A stretch of DNA of 64,000 nt from Palaemon carinicauda (Eukaryota > Arthropoda > Malacostraca > Decapoda > Palaemonidae). Below the pieces are notes generated by a model that ran no database searches, was not told the origin of the DNA, and worked only from the letters and a program-made list of their open reading frames with translations. The stretch lies in NCBI RefSeq assembly GCF_036898095.1, contig NC_090768.1, positions 48,160,234-48,224,233 of the forward strand, in the 5' to 3' direction. Below are positions 20,715 through 58,629 of this stretch, piece by piece (the first letter of the stretch is position 1; each line of letters starts with the position of its first letter). The position numbers and the translations under genes were made by a program.

Positions 20715-20998
20715 TATTTTTCCACCTTACATGAAGCCTCCGCCTTATCTTTGCAGCTAGGCCTAGACCTACAATAATTATTCGATGTATATTTATTTCT
20801 GAAACTATTCATTTGCAACGGGAACGAGTGTCATTTTCGAAGAGAGCGTAATTTTTTCTATAAGAAACAGTAGTTTATTTCCTAGGTTACATTACCATGG
20901 AATAATATACAATGAAACATTTTTGTCCCACCTTACATGAAACCACCGCCTTTGCAACTAGGCCTAGACCATGAATAATTATTCTATGGGCCTAGATT
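20715..20998. repeat. Diverged direct duplication
   Basis: A block with ccaccttacatgaagcctcc and ctaggcctagacc, followed by aataattattc, at 20,730-20,790 recurs at 20,928-20,992 (ccaccttacatgaaaccacc, ctaggcctagacc, aataattattc), about 200 bases apart. The intervening cctaggttacattacc is also found at the end of the foldback element at 20,200, so these may be fragments of one repeat family. Confidence 0.6.
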
Positions 20999-21389
20999 AT
21001 TGTACACATGTAATTAATGAGGGTTAGGTTTTCCCTAAGGTAAATGTCACATTGGTAAGAAAAATAAACTAGATAATTACCTAAGTGAAAGTACTTTGTT
21101 TGGACCCTAAAACTACGTTGCAGTACACAGCGGATCTTTGTCTAGACCTAAATTACTCTGCATAATTTCGTCCACGATTAAAAACTACCGAAAAACCAGT
21201 CTACTTTAAAACAAGGAAAAGCTAGTTTTATGTGAAGCAAAATACTTACTAAACCAAACCCTAAGGACAACGTTTCACCAGTAAATATATAAAAGAGAAC
21301 CGTATCTATCGCGCGCTAACTACCATACCACTTTTTAACCAAAACACACAAAGCCCAGAATCCAGAGTTGCCAGATTATTTCGACTGAA

Positions 21390-21610
21390 TTATCGTACAT
21401 GAGCCTTAAAATTGTCGTTTTTCAACCAAGATTATCGTACACAGTTTCAATATATTGATTATGGTGTTACATGATTGCCTTATTTCAAAAGATTTTAGTA
21501 TAATTGTTTAATTAAACCCACACACAACTACATTGTTTATACCTTAGGTATGTATCGTACATCGTACCGGACCCAAAATAATCGTACACGTACTATAATT
21601 ATCGTACGAA
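21390..21610. repeat. Cluster of atcgtac motifs
   Basis: The heptamer atcgtac occurs about six times in 220 bases (for example atcgtacatgag, atcgtacacag, atcgtacatcgtacc, atcgtacacg, atcgtacgaatgg), irregularly spaced. It resembles a degraded dispersed repeat more than a clean tandem array. Confidence 0.45.
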
Positions 21611-23653
21611 TGGCAACCCTGCCAGAATCGTAAGGTAACGTTTACTGCTAACGTTTATTCGGGCGACTTATCGCATTACAAAGAAAGTCTATTGTATTTT
21701 AATAAAATACATTACGTAATCTCTGTAAGAATTGACAGTATCGTTGAGGTAAACCGTTATCATATAATGTGATAAAGGTTTGCCTAAATTAAAATTTACT
21801 ACGAATTAATGGTCTTTGTTAAACTCACAAGGCCTAGCAAGCAAAATCTGATGTAAACAAAAAGAGCTAGTGGATGAATAAATTTTTATATAGAAATAAA
21901 ATAGATAGAAGGCTGATTTTTAGATAAAAAGGGCGTGTTTGGTCATATTTGATAGGAGTGGCAATATCGAAGAGTTGCAGATAAGATAAGATGAAAGCAA
22001 AATGTAGCAGTGTCTTGTGTAGAGTATTGATTGTATGCTTACTTGTGCTATATATTTAAAGCAGTTTACTTGTATGTTTTGCAGAATGTAAAATTAAAAA
22101 TAGTAGAAATAAATCAATAAAGCAAGAGGAAATATACAATAAGAACCTTTAAGAACATTTTGCGTTCCATCTCTTATTCCAATTGCATGTAGGGTTCATT
22201 ATGACTCATTCTGCAAACATGACGTCATTAATCATTATTTCAATAAAGCGTTTGTATCCATATGTTTCTTTTCACAGGGCTTAAGACCGGTCTGAAAAAC
22301 ATAAACTTCCACAACTTACTTATCAAGGTACTTTAATGGACCTGTAGCTATCGATGAGATAGAATGATTTTAGGGAAATTGAGAGTTGATTCAGAGCTGA
22401 TCATTGCTGCAATTATTCTACTCTGAATTATCTACAGTTAGGCCTACATCTATCAGTATCACTTCTAATGCAAGAGAAATTTGAGAGGACAGATAAAATA
22501 GAAACATAAAGAAGATACGTATAAAATGTAGTTTTGTATAAAAGATTATTTATCGGAGCATAAAATGAGTTAGTGAAATGATTGGATCAGTCAATGCATT
22601 CACGAATTCCTTAGGACCTACACCTAGGACAGGGTTGTGAGATAAGTCACTCACTTTTATTGGATTTTTGTGAGCATATAAAATCTTAAGAGGTTTGTCA
22701 TGAATGATAAGGAATTGGAGCATGTAATTACCATTAACAAAAACTATCAACAGCCAATAACTTAGGTAAATTGAAAGTTGAAAGACGTGAGCGAAACACA
22801 TACAGCTTCACATACCCACAATATTTCCCCCATCAACATCCAGGGAAACAGATAATTACATGCAAAACAAAACTACTATAATAATGGTGAAATATGACTA
22901 ATTCTGCACCAAGGTTCCAAGTCATAAACGCATATCAAAATCTCACAAATTAGCTAGGATAAAACTTGAATAAATAGTAAATCCATATGAGCTAATCTGT
23001 AAACTCATTTTATTGATGGGAAAATGAATGATATCACCCACAATGAATTTAAAGATTTGAGTTTCTTATCAAATTTAGTAAATTTATTTTCATGTAATAA
23101 TATCATACTAATTTATTTCTTTTAAAAAACGAAAGAAGAGTTCATTACATGATAATTTCCGGGAATTAACCTTGATTGCGCAAAACTTCGTAGCCTACTG
23201 ATAAAGTAAAGGTCATGCTGACAATGTTCAATTTGCATATTAAAGAAATTATCTGGACTTAGTTCACAGAAAATAAAATCTTTTCTATCATCACAAATTT
23301 CACTTGAAAAACTATAAGAATTAACTCTTATATGGCCGTGTAAATAATAAAACACTTTATGAGATTCATTTATAGTACTAGACCTATAGACTTCTAGCAT
23401 CTAAACAGAACATCCCTTTAATGACGGTCTATTATCAATAAACATAAAGGTAAGTAAAAAAACACCCCCCCCCCCAGAATCGACAGCCTTTCCCTTTTTC
23501 AAAATTGATAAATAATTTTTAAAGCTTTCTTCTGAAATCTTTATGAACTATTTAAAATTAAACGTAAAGCGTAAAATATCTAAGAATTAGCCTAAACAAA
23601 TTTCTCGCTTCAAGGAAATTTGCTTCCATTGAATTTGAGATTCACGTCTAGCA

Positions 23654-24272
23654 ATGGAATTCTATGTAATCGAACACATAGACCAACGAGACACTTTTGA
23701 AAGGGTTGAGGACCCAAAGGCCTACTATAAAAGGTCTCTGTATATCCCTATATTTGACAAAGTACTCAGTGAATTTAGACAAAGATTTGATGAACCAAAA
23801 AGTATCATTCTTGGTGTAGCTGGTTGCCGCCCATCATCTCCAAATTTTTGAAATGAAAATGACTTGCAATGCCTTGCTGACCAGTACTCAATTGAAAGGA
23901 AAAGCCTCCATGCAGAACTACTTATTGCTCAGAGAACACTATGGGATGATGTGAAATCTATTTCTGATGCTTTGGATAAACTGAAACCAATGAAGGAAGG
24001 TTTCCCTACACTTTGGAATTTAATGCGATATGGCTTTAACACTCCTTGTTAGTAATGCAAAATATGAGCAATCTTTTTCTGTCTTGAAAATGGTCAAAAC
24101 TTACCTCAGAGCATCAATGGGTCAGGAACGACTGACTGGTCTGGGCACAATTTCTATTGATACAACTGTAAGGGATTCCCCTGATCTTGATAGGGTAGTG
24201 GATAGATTTGCAGCTATCTTAATATCTTTAAGTCAAACACAGATAAATCCACCACAAGGCGTTTATCTTTAA
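23654..24272 (+). pseudogene. hAT-superfamily transposase fragment (C-terminal dimerisation region)
   Basis: Plus-strand pieces resemble the C-terminal part of hAT transposases and their ZMYM1-like relatives: KAYYKRSLYIPIFDKVLSEF, then SIERKSLHAELLIA, and the dimerisation motif EQSFSVLKMVKTYLRASMG followed by RLTGLGTISI. The first two pieces share a frame but are split by a TGA at about 23,849; the last needs a frame change near 24,030-24,050. The catalytic N-terminal half is absent. A dead fragment of a DNA transposon or a domesticated relative. Confidence 0.72.
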
Positions 24273-24645
24273 TTAAGTTAGATACAATATACTCCATGTA
24301 ATCAATGTGATTTATTATTCCATTTTTACTTCTTTGTTATGAGAGAAATTGCTCAGTATTATTTCATATTTTTAAACAGTTTTGTTCTTCTGTAAGAATA
24401 CATGAAAGTATATATGCAGACAATGGTTTCATCATAGTATCTCATGTAATATGCTACATATACACATATGTAATATGCATACAATATTCCACCCTTTTTC
24501 ACTCCTGGTCATCCGTTAAGTTACCATATAATGGTCACATCAAATATATCAATGTGGTAGGGCTCCAGCCCCCAAAAATTTAACCTAGTGACGCTACTGA
24601 TGTTGGTACCTCGTCTTAAGCCCAAATTGCTCTGGGTTACTGGTC

Positions 24646-24712
<67 letters not shown>

Positions 24713-24736
24713 ATAATAATAATAATAATAATAATA

Positions 24737-24825
<89 letters not shown>

Positions 24826-24828
24826 CAT
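24646..24828. repeat. (ATT)n microsatellite with an inverted central block
   Basis: About 180 bases of ATT repeats. In the middle (about 24,709-24,738) the phase switches to TAA repeats and back, so the tract is partly self-complementary on one strand. It directly adjoins the 3' end of the minus-strand dispersed repeat at 24,829-24,930. Confidence 0.95.
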
Positions 24829-24927
24829 TAGATGAGCTACAACCTTAGATGGATAAGCAAGATGCTATAACCCCAAGGGCTCCAAACGGAAAAAATAGCC
24901 CGATGAGGAAAGGATATAAGGAAATAG

Positions 24928-24930
<3 letters not shown>
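24829..24930 (-). repeat. Dispersed short retroelement-like repeat, copy 1
   Basis: Reverse complement of a unit with cctcactgggctatttttcc, ttggagcccctggg, cttatagcatcttgcttttc and gggttgtagct that ends in TAA repeats. Other copies lie at 30,335-30,505, 43,030-43,140 and 59,199-59,290 (plus strand), with a partial minus copy near 42,320-42,365. The shared end and (TAA)n tail suggest the 3' end of a SINE or truncated LINE. Here the tail is the ATT microsatellite on its left. Confidence 0.75.

Positions 24931-25016
<86 letters not shown>
24929..25016. repeat. (TAA)n microsatellite, the tail of the LINE at 25,017
   Basis: About 88 bases of TAA repeats. On the minus strand it follows ttgtccaataaacat, the 3' end of the LINE to its right, so it reads as that LINE's (TTA)n tail, further expanded. 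Confidence 0.92.
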
Positions 25017-25017
<1 letters not shown>

Positions 25018-27840
25018 TTTATTGGACAAAAAATATTTACATTCAAAGATTTACAAAAAGAAAAAAAGACTCAGTCCAAGCCCATGTGGAGCAGAGCTCT
25101 TCGGGCAATAATACAACAAAAAAATATCATCAATTAAGTAAAAATAAAAAATAAAGTAAATATGGATATAGATATACAAAACGTACGCATACATATACAT
25201 AATCATATGTATACAAATAGATACATATAAATGAGAATCTTAGCCTAAAAACAAAAGGAAATGCATATTTATATGATAAGGAAAGATGGTATATGAAAGC
25301 TAATGGTATATACATTGAAACAATTGTAGATATTAAGCAAAAAACTCAGTAAAAGAACTAGTTTTACAAATAAAAAAAATATTCTAAACAATGAAACATA
25401 CTTGCGTTGTGGTTAGGTAGGCAAGTATAAATATTTATTAATAAAGCTTAATACCCAGATAACAGGAGATTTGTATATGATTTCTTAAAAGACCGAACGC
25501 TAAGCAGTGCCTTTAGATAAGCGGGGAGAGTATTCCAAAGTTTAATACCTTGGTATAGATACGATTGCTCGCATCTATTAATACGTATGAAAGGGAGAGT
25601 TAAGTTTGGATTTCTTGTTCCATATGGATGAACTGATTGTTCCTGAATTATTTTTCGTCTTAAATCTGGAAATTTGTTCAAAATAAGTGTTTGGAACATC
25701 ATATTCATTAAGGAGAGCTTATAATTGTCTTCCAGCTTCAATATCGAGAGAGACCGGAAAAGTGGCGATGTATGAGCTAAGTAATCACTGGAGCTTATGA
25801 TTCTTACCAGTCTTTTTTGAATTACAATTAATGGTTGCAAGACATTTCTACTACTACTCCCCCACGCCGTATTGCAGTAATTTAGGTGAGGAGATACTAA
25901 CGAGTGATACAATTGTTTTATAATATATAAGGGGAAATACTCTTTTAATCTATATATGATACCCATTACTTTGGCAATTTTATTAACTGTCATATTTACA
26001 TGCTCACAGAAAGTTAGTTTATTATCAAGAATTATCCCTAAAAATTTACCACTGGACTTCTGATCCAGAGTGTGATTTCCTATAGAAACCCTTATGTTAT
26101 CAGGAACTCTTCGTAGAGAAAAGATTATGAAGTATGTCTTTCTTTCATTTAAGGTTAACTTATTTGCTAGTAGCCAGTTTTTTACATGAGTTAAATCATT
26201 GGTTAGTGTATCACAGAGGGAGTAGATATTTTTATGTCTAAAGTGAAGCGTAGTGTCATCGGCAAAGAGTATGGAGCTTAACCTACCTACTGATCGAGGT
26301 AGATCATTGATATAGGCGAGGAAAAATAACGGTCCTAGGACTGATCCCTGGGGAACACCTATTTTGACATCCATAACCTCTGAGAGATGGCCATCGAGGG
26401 TCACAAATTGTTTACGACTCGTTAAGTAGGATTTAGTAAGAGTAATGCATTTCCACGTATTCCATAATGTTCGAGCTTTTTAAGCAGCACATCATGAGAC
26501 ACTGTGTCAAAGGCTTTACTCAAATCTAAAAAGACCGCACCAAGGTATTCATTTTTATTCATCGCATTGTAGATATTTTCAAGAAGGTCATTTACAGCAT
26601 CACTTGTACTAACGCCACGCAGAAAGCCATACTGACAGGAAGAAAAGATATTACATCTAGTAAAGAAAGAGTAGAGTCGATTGTACAATAATTTTTCAAA
26701 AATTTTATTCAATAAGGGAAGGCAACTTATTGGTCTATAGTTATTGACATCCGATTTATCACCAGACTTATGTAGCACAGTAACGCATGCTATTTTTAAA
26801 ATGTCAGGATAAATGCCAGAGGCAATACAACGGTTGAACAATAAGGATATAGGAAAGGCAAGTAAACTAGCATTATTCTTATATAGTTTAGTAGGGGGAG
26901 AATGAATATTTGCTTTTTTGTTCTTTAGTTTTTTTATAATGTTGATTACTTCAAGTGGAGAAGATGGGGTCAAATAAATAGAGTGCTGATTTGAAGGAGG
27001 CAAATAGGAATGAAAATCTAACTGATTATTTTGAGGCAGGGCATCTCGGAGAGTAATGCCAATTGTAGAGAAATGAAGATTAAAAGCATTTGCAATCTGT
27101 TGGCTGTCAGTAATAGTTTCGCCGTTACGACCAATGAGTTTTCTTAGTGAAGTGCGCTTTTTCTTTCCAGGCCTAAGGGACGAATTTATGAGATCCCAGG
27201 ATTTTTTAGCATCATTTCGGAGTTGATCAAAAGTACTATCAAAATATTTTTTCTTTGCCACGCGAATTAATGTAAGCAACATATTACAATAGTTTCTATA
27301 GCGTTGGGCACTATAAGCACCCAATTTCATTCTTCGATATAAATTATGTTTAATGTTAATTGATTTCAGTAGCCCTTTGGAGAGCCACTTATTCACCAAT
27401 CTTTTAACACTTACATATTTTGTTTTTAAAGGAAAGCATTCATTGAAAAAGCTGTCTATTTCATCCGTAAAAGAGGCCGCCCCCAGGTGAGGATCTAATG
27501 AGGCTTGACCATATTCGGTCCAGTCTTTCCCCCTCAGGAGTTCCGTGAATTTCCTGTCATTCACTTCGCTCATATCTCTGAATTGAATTTTTATTTTGTT
27601 GTCTACGTTGTTTAATATAGGCATTAATAGACTACAGAAAATTGGGAAATGATCTGTGATATCTGCTAAGAATATCCCACTATTACCAACAAGATTATTA
27701 TTTGCCCAAATATGGTCGATACAAGACAGCGAGTCATTCGAGCCGACTCTTGTTGGTCTAGTTATTGACGGGCGAAAGTCAAAAGATCGCATTGTGTTAA
27801 TCAATAATAACACCAAAACAGATATTTCATATATATAAAC
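25017..27840 (-). mobile_element. 5'-truncated LINE of the CR1/L2-Jockey type
   Basis: An antisense non-LTR retrotransposon: C-terminal part of the endonuclease, full reverse transcriptase, an untranslated tail of about 430 bases with aataaa, and (TTA)n. The upstream edge is about 27,840, where endonuclease similarity stops, so the copy is 5'-truncated in the endonuclease. The coding part is open apart from one frameshift, so the insertion is fairly young. Confidence 0.85.
25448..26404 (-). pseudogene. LINE reverse transcriptase, C-terminal half
   Basis: The second part of the RT frame. It has motif B-like GVPQGSVLGPLFFLAYINDL, the catalytic FADDTTLHF box, the thumb region (SGKFLGIILDNKLTF) and the typical C-terminal stretch LVSPHLNYCNTAWG and LWNTLPAYLK. 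It continues the frame of the upstream piece after a shift at about 26,425 and ends at a natural stop. No catalytic residue is missing, but the frameshift makes this copy non-functional. Confidence 0.85.
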
Positions 27841-27945
27841 CATTAAAAGACTTATGTCAACCTTTTCAAGATAAAACCACCTGCTGCAAGTTTGAACTTT
27901 AGGTAAGTGGGTTTCTAAAACCTTCGGACTATAATATGCTAGCAT
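26422..27945 (-). pseudogene. LINE endonuclease end and N-terminal reverse transcriptase
   Basis: The first part of the LINE protein. The endonuclease C-terminus shows CIDHIWANN and DITDHFPIF; then comes a linker and RT motifs including CVTVLHKSGDKSDVNNYRPI and motif A FLDLSKAFDTVSHDVLLKKL. The frame runs into a stop at 26,422 just after YGIRGNAL, where the other frame continues as SYLTSRKQFVTL, so an indel separates the halves. Residues before about 27,840 do not look like endonuclease. Confidence 0.83.
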
Positions 27946-28051
27946 TAGCCTATGTTATTTTTCACAGTTTTATATTTGAAGAAAAACTATCGAGGATTCC
28001 TGTTATTGGTTGAATGACTAGCAGTGCTTATCCTCAATGAATATTTAATGA

Positions 28052-28080
28052 CTGGTTCCTGGTTCCTGGTTCCTGGTTCC
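28052..28080. repeat. Heptamer tandem repeat, four units
   Basis: The unit ctggttc is repeated four times in a row with no mismatch. A simple short tandem repeat between two LINE remnants. Confidence 0.9.
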
Positions 28081-28249
28081 TTACTGCTCACTCCGCAAAA
28101 TAAGTTTGCGGTCACTCTATCCCTTTATAGATAGGTGCAAAGCTTCTAAGCTTATTCTTATTATTGTTATTAAGCTTACATTACCTGTGCCTTAATAAAT
28201 TAATACAGTAATGAGATTCTCAATCTTTACTTTTATTCCATTCTACCTT

Positions 28250-30442
28250 GAAATTAGATAGGATAACACCCTGCTATCATCAGTTTTGGCAACCTATTGT
28301 GGTCAGTTTGGACTTCTTAAATTCTTCTTTTATATGCATTGCCCTACCTATAAATACAGCCAGATCCCTGCTAGGACCATTTAAGAAAAGCCAATTCACC
28401 CAGGTTCAGGTCGAGGCTTCGCTTTTAGATCGGCGCCTCTTGTGTCTTTTAGTTTTGTTCGTTCCTTTTTTTTTCACTAGTGTTTCTCTTTTCACCCACA
28501 TTTGTTATGAGACACTTTTCTTATTTTTAATATTTTCTTCATAGAAAAGGAGTTTTCCAACTGTTTTGCGCTCTATCTTCTTTGTATGGTTACTCGAGTT
28601 CTATTGCTTTTCTTAGCATATCACTATACTGTGGACAATACAACACGAAGTAGTTAACATTCTCTTCTACATCACAGAATACATAGTTTATATTTCCACC
28701 TTAGTATCTGTCCTTGCTCTGAATAATAAAATGGACGAAAATGTGTTATCATATAATTCCTCCTCCTTGATTTCACTTTCACAGTTTTTATACAAAATTA
28801 GACTCTTCTTGCACTCCATTTCACGCTTCCATTTGCTTGTGTCTCATTCTCTTTTTCTCTTCTTCATGTCCTCTTTCGTAGATCTCTTGACTTCTCTCAT
28901 CGCCATCCCACATTCTTCTGCATACTTCTTCACATGCATCCACTACTTCCTTTCATTTTCTTCATATAATTGATTATTGCTGTTAGTATTTCCTTCTCTG
29001 CATTATAAATGCTATTAAGGTACCTCAGCTTTCCATCCATCACCCTTGTTTTCATAGAAGATGCTCCTTTATCTCAAGGCTACAATTGCTGTACTCTTTA
29101 CACTCCCTAATATCCTTCTATACACTCCATTCTCAGTTCTCTGCAACTTCTCTATTTCCGTTTCCGTTAAGTTCATTACATTTGTTCCATACAATATAAA
29201 AGATAGTGCAACACTTTTCCAGTATGTTTTTCCAGGCAGTATTTTATTGCAACTTTTTTTCTATGATTGGATAAGTAAGATTTGCCAGTTTTTGTGCCTT
29301 AACAATCAATTCACTCTTTTTGTGTTTTGAACATGTTTCTACTGTCATCTACCTTGATACCTAGGTATCTAATATTGCTTACTACTCTTAGTCCCTCTAA
29401 GTTATCTGGTTTCTCCTTCATATTATATACACGTACGCTACTTTTACCTCTACTCATGTCAAAACCACACTGCTTTCCTATAACTATCACTTTCCTTATG
29501 TTCAATTCTGCATCCCCTATACTCTCAGCAAACACTAGGACATCATCAGCAAAAATTAATACTACTAACTTTTTAATATAATCTTTAAAACCATTAACTT
29601 CCTTTACTACATGTTTTATAATCAGATAAGTAATTAATTTGATCAATGCTTTAGAGCCAGTACAGCCTTGCTTTATTCCACTACTTACGATCATTTTTGT
29701 TCTCTTTTCCTCTATGTCTAATGTAGTAGAGTCTCCCACATATACTCCAGCTATAGAGTTTATTATATTGGTGTGTAGTTTATATTTTTATGATATTTCT
29801 ACCAGTGCTTCTCTTTTTAAGGAGTTAAGAGTTTTTTTTTTCCCTGACATCTAAAGAGGCAACTATGAGTTTTTTCTTATTTCTTAAAGTTTCTTCGACC
29901 ATGTACTGTAAATTGAATATATTTTCCTCAATCCTTCCTCCCTGTGTATATCCAGATTGACTATCATCTATGACGTTGTTACTTCTTAGATATCCTTCTA
30001 TTTCATCCTCGATAAAAGTCATGTATATCTCATATGATACATTTGTGAGTGCTATTGATCTCAATTCTTTGCTGCTGGTTTGTTTTTCTTTTTTAACATT
30101 TTTGTTCTGGACTCTTTCCAGCTTTTTGGGTTTTCTTTCCTAGCTAATTCCTCTTTGTAATAGTTCACTAGTGTATCCTTACATACATCACTTCTCATAA
30201 TAGCTATATAATAGTCTGGCTTTAGTCCATCTGGCCCAGCCGCTTTACCTTTTTTTAGACGTTTTAGGAAATTTTCTAGTTTACTTTTGTTTATTTGTAG
30301 GCATGCACGGGTTCAATCAATCCTTAATTTGTTCTCTTCAGTTATTTATTTCCTTTCCTCACTGGGCTATTTTTCCCTATTGGAGCCCCTGGGCTTATAG
30401 CATCTTGCTTTTCCAATTAGGGTTGTAGCTTGGATAGTAATG

Positions 30443-30506
<64 letters not shown>

Positions 30507-31560
30507 AGCATCATAATGCTCCCCTATGTGTTCAGGTATATTACATTCGTTGACTATTATAATGTCTTCTCTTCTCGAATTATTCTGGTATTCATTTTCC
30601 TTCTCCACATTCCAGATCTCTGATATCATATTTTCGTGTGTATTGAAGACTTTATTTTCCAAAATTTTACTAATTCTTCTTTAGTCTCTTCACTTGATAG
30701 TTTATTTCCTCTATCACCATCTAATTTTATTGGCTCGATTTTTATTTCGTTGCTATTTCTTAATTTGTTTATATTTTCCCATGGTTTATAATTTTTATTA
30801 TCTCTTATCTCCCTGGTCTTCTTTTTCTTCATATGAAACTATACTGTCTTTCACCAATGTTTGTACTTCTTTCTTCTTATGATTGTAGTTTCTTCTAATT
30901 ATATTTTTAACCTAATATCCTTTTCATTCCTCTTTTTTATATTAAGTTAATTTCTTTCTTTAATCTTTCTCCTTATGTCCTCGGTTACGTAAGGTTATTT
31001 TTAGTCCTACTATCATTTGCTACCCTTCTCCTATACGTTTTAACCAATTGCTCTTGTTTCATTTCTGCCATTATCACGTTTAGCTCTTCAATGTTTTCAC
31101 CATCCTTCCTAACAAGTTTTCTCCCTATGGATTTCACGTATTCGTCTATATCTTTCGTGTCGTTGCTATGATATGCAATTTCTTCCCACTTCCCTTTATT
31201 GTACTTATCTTTGCTATTTGTTTTTAATTCTAATTCTACTGTTATTAAGTTATGATTTGACATGTCTAAAACTGTTTTATCTTCATCTATTTCCATGCAT
31301 TTATATTGTTTATATAACATATTTGCAAGGAAAAAAATCAATAGCACTATACTGGTCTAGTCTATTCCACGTGTATATTCCTGAACATCTTTTATCTCCA
31401 ATTAATAATGTTAGATTATGGTTACTCATCTAATCGAGCACCATCTCCCTATTTCTGTCGATTTGTTGGTGTCCCAGAAATCCCACGTGGCCGTTGAAAT
31501 ACCCTCATGCCAGTAAAGGAAATGTTTCTCCTGCTTTCTGTATTAACCTTTCACATTCTG
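28250..31560 (-). pseudogene. Old degenerate LINE, second family
   Basis: Minus-strand fragments in order: endonuclease/linker-like ORF 31347-30985 (MSNHNLITVELELKTNS), linker 30832-30626, the RT entry motif GKAAGPDGLKPDYYIA near 30,250-30,215, RT body 30064-29825 (VIDDSQSGYTQGGRIEENI), the palm with FADDVLVFAES at 29739-29311, and a C-terminal LQRTENGVYRRILG segment near 29,130. The FADD box and GPDG motif differ in context from the LINE at 25,017, so this is another family. Many stops and frameshifts, and a repeat inserted at 30,335. Confidence 0.75.
30335..30505 (+). repeat. Dispersed repeat copy 2 with (TAA)n tail, inserted in the old LINE
   Basis: Contains cctcactgggctatttttcc, ttggagcccctgggcttata and gggttgtagct, then about 65 bases of TAA repeats (30,441-30,504). 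LINE coding similarity exists on both sides (GPDG motif to the left, linker ORFs to the right), so it landed after the LINE. Confidence 0.75.
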
Positions 31561-31699
31561 CTTTTAATTCCCCATCTCTTTTTTATCTTCTGCATTTCAT
31601 ACTGCGAAATATACTAGTAATATCTGAAATATTAAGATGCAGATTTTGGATTTTCCCATTATTACATCGCTTTGTTTTGTTGCCAGTTCTTCTTCACTG
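31561..31699. other. Spacer between old LINE and gene promoter
   Basis: AT-rich sequence with no recognisable feature; probably the 5' remains of the LINE. Confidence 0.4.
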
Positions 31700-32097
31700 G
31701 CATTGCCAATGGTTATATGACGTCACAGCATAGGCTCCATGGATTAACCACGTGAGACAGTTAAAAATAATTTGTGGGTATTAGAAAGATAAATATAATG
31801 ATATTTAAATTATAAATGTGATAAATAATGGGTAAGAGTTGGTTTGAAGTTAAAATATATAATTTTTATGGGTGCATATTCAAGAACCAGAGCTCCAGTT
31901 CTATTCACCACGCAACCAGGCGTCGGATTGGTTGAAGAACGGCCACTAACGGCGTCTCCATAGTGCATCACCGGTAGGGAGAAACTCGCTACGCCATTTA
32001 TACATCTACGCTCCACAGAATTGTTTTAAAAGTTTCTGTTTTTAAACCGGTGCATCCAGTGTAGGACTTCCCACATTTTGCTCTCATAAACATTCCA
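31700..32097 (+). promoter_or_regulatory. Putative promoter and 5' leader of the DBHS gene
   Basis: The 400 bases before the start codon carry a CCAAT box (31,706-31,710), a perfect CRE-type palindrome TGACGTCA (31,718-31,725), an E-box CACGTG (31,749-31,754) and an inverted CCAAT box, attgg, at 31,927-31,931. There is no convincing TATA box; atttatac near 31,997 is weak. The stretch from 31,900 is relatively GC-rich. An in-frame TAG at 32,062-32,064, 36 bases before the ATG, limits upstream extension of the ORF. The transcription start is not determined. Confidence 0.4.
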
Positions 32098-57906
<25,809 letters not shown>

Positions 57907-58510
57907 TCTCTTGTAGAATTTACTATTGGTACCAAGGGGCATTATGGCATATGTCATGAGCCTTAAATACAAAGTTAGGTTTAGTCTTGTAGAACAGAAT
58001 ATTTTATTTTAACATTATTTGGTGTGTAGTATTATTGTTTGTAAGATGAGACTGGAAAGGAGAACTTTCTGTTGTTTTTTGAGTTGACCTATAATCTGAA
58101 GATTATAACTGGTTGTTAAGCAAAGTCTGAATTTGTAGCTTCAAATAATATCTTGTAGTGGAAAGTATTTATTGGAATGCTTAATGGTCTCCCGTAATGG
58201 ACGTGACAAATTTTGTATGGTGGATTTAGAGTAATTTTTCCAATTTTGCTTTTAAGATTATCATGTTAAGTAATGCACTTACGTAAAAACAATCTGTCTA
58301 TTACATTTGTTTTATCAAATGCAGGATGTCACAACCCAAAAGAATTTAATAAATATGTCCTTTTTAATATTGTTTTATTGTCCAATTGGGAGTGTTTGAC
58401 TTTCCTGTATTAAATATCAGATGTGTGACTACTTGAAATTAACAAAACTTACGAAATATTGCTTAATGGTGTATCTTTAATAAACAAGAAATCTTAAATT
58501 TTATTTCATT
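57907..58510 (+). terminator. nonA 3' untranslated region with two polyadenylation signals
   Basis: AT-rich untranslated sequence with AATAAA at 58,348-58,353, followed by T-rich ccttttt, and a second AATAAA at 58,479-58,484, followed by attttatttcattctc. Either could define the mRNA end, giving 3' UTRs of about 460 or 600 bases. Confidence 0.65.
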
Positions 58511-58629
58511 CTCACATTTGCTCCTAGGAATTTTTTAAGGAAAAACCATAATATCCCAAAAGTTATTGCAACTCTTTTGGTAGAGTAAGGAACTGTTATG
58601 ATCTCTTATGCAAAGGCCCTCTTAGATTT

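Larger units (their letters stand above)
19021..23640. other. Non-coding stretch without a recognised gene
   Basis: AT-rich sequence with no supported exon. It contains a foldback element (19,988-20,226), a duplicated block (20,715-20,998), a cluster of atcgtac motifs (21,390-21,610) and short homopolymers (A at 19,751; C at 23,466). Small ORFs on the minus strand at 22,550-22,801 and 23,122-23,400 encode 83 and 92 residues without recognisable motifs and are probably chance. Confidence 0.6.

Noticed and set aside
22550..23400. Two minus-strand ORFs of 83 and 92 codons
   Set aside because: No recognisable motif, no splice context and no neighbouring exons; lengths are within chance expectation for this amount of sequence.
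24637..25154. Long poly-Ile and poly-Asn ORFs
   Set aside because: Translations of ATT/TAA microsatellites.
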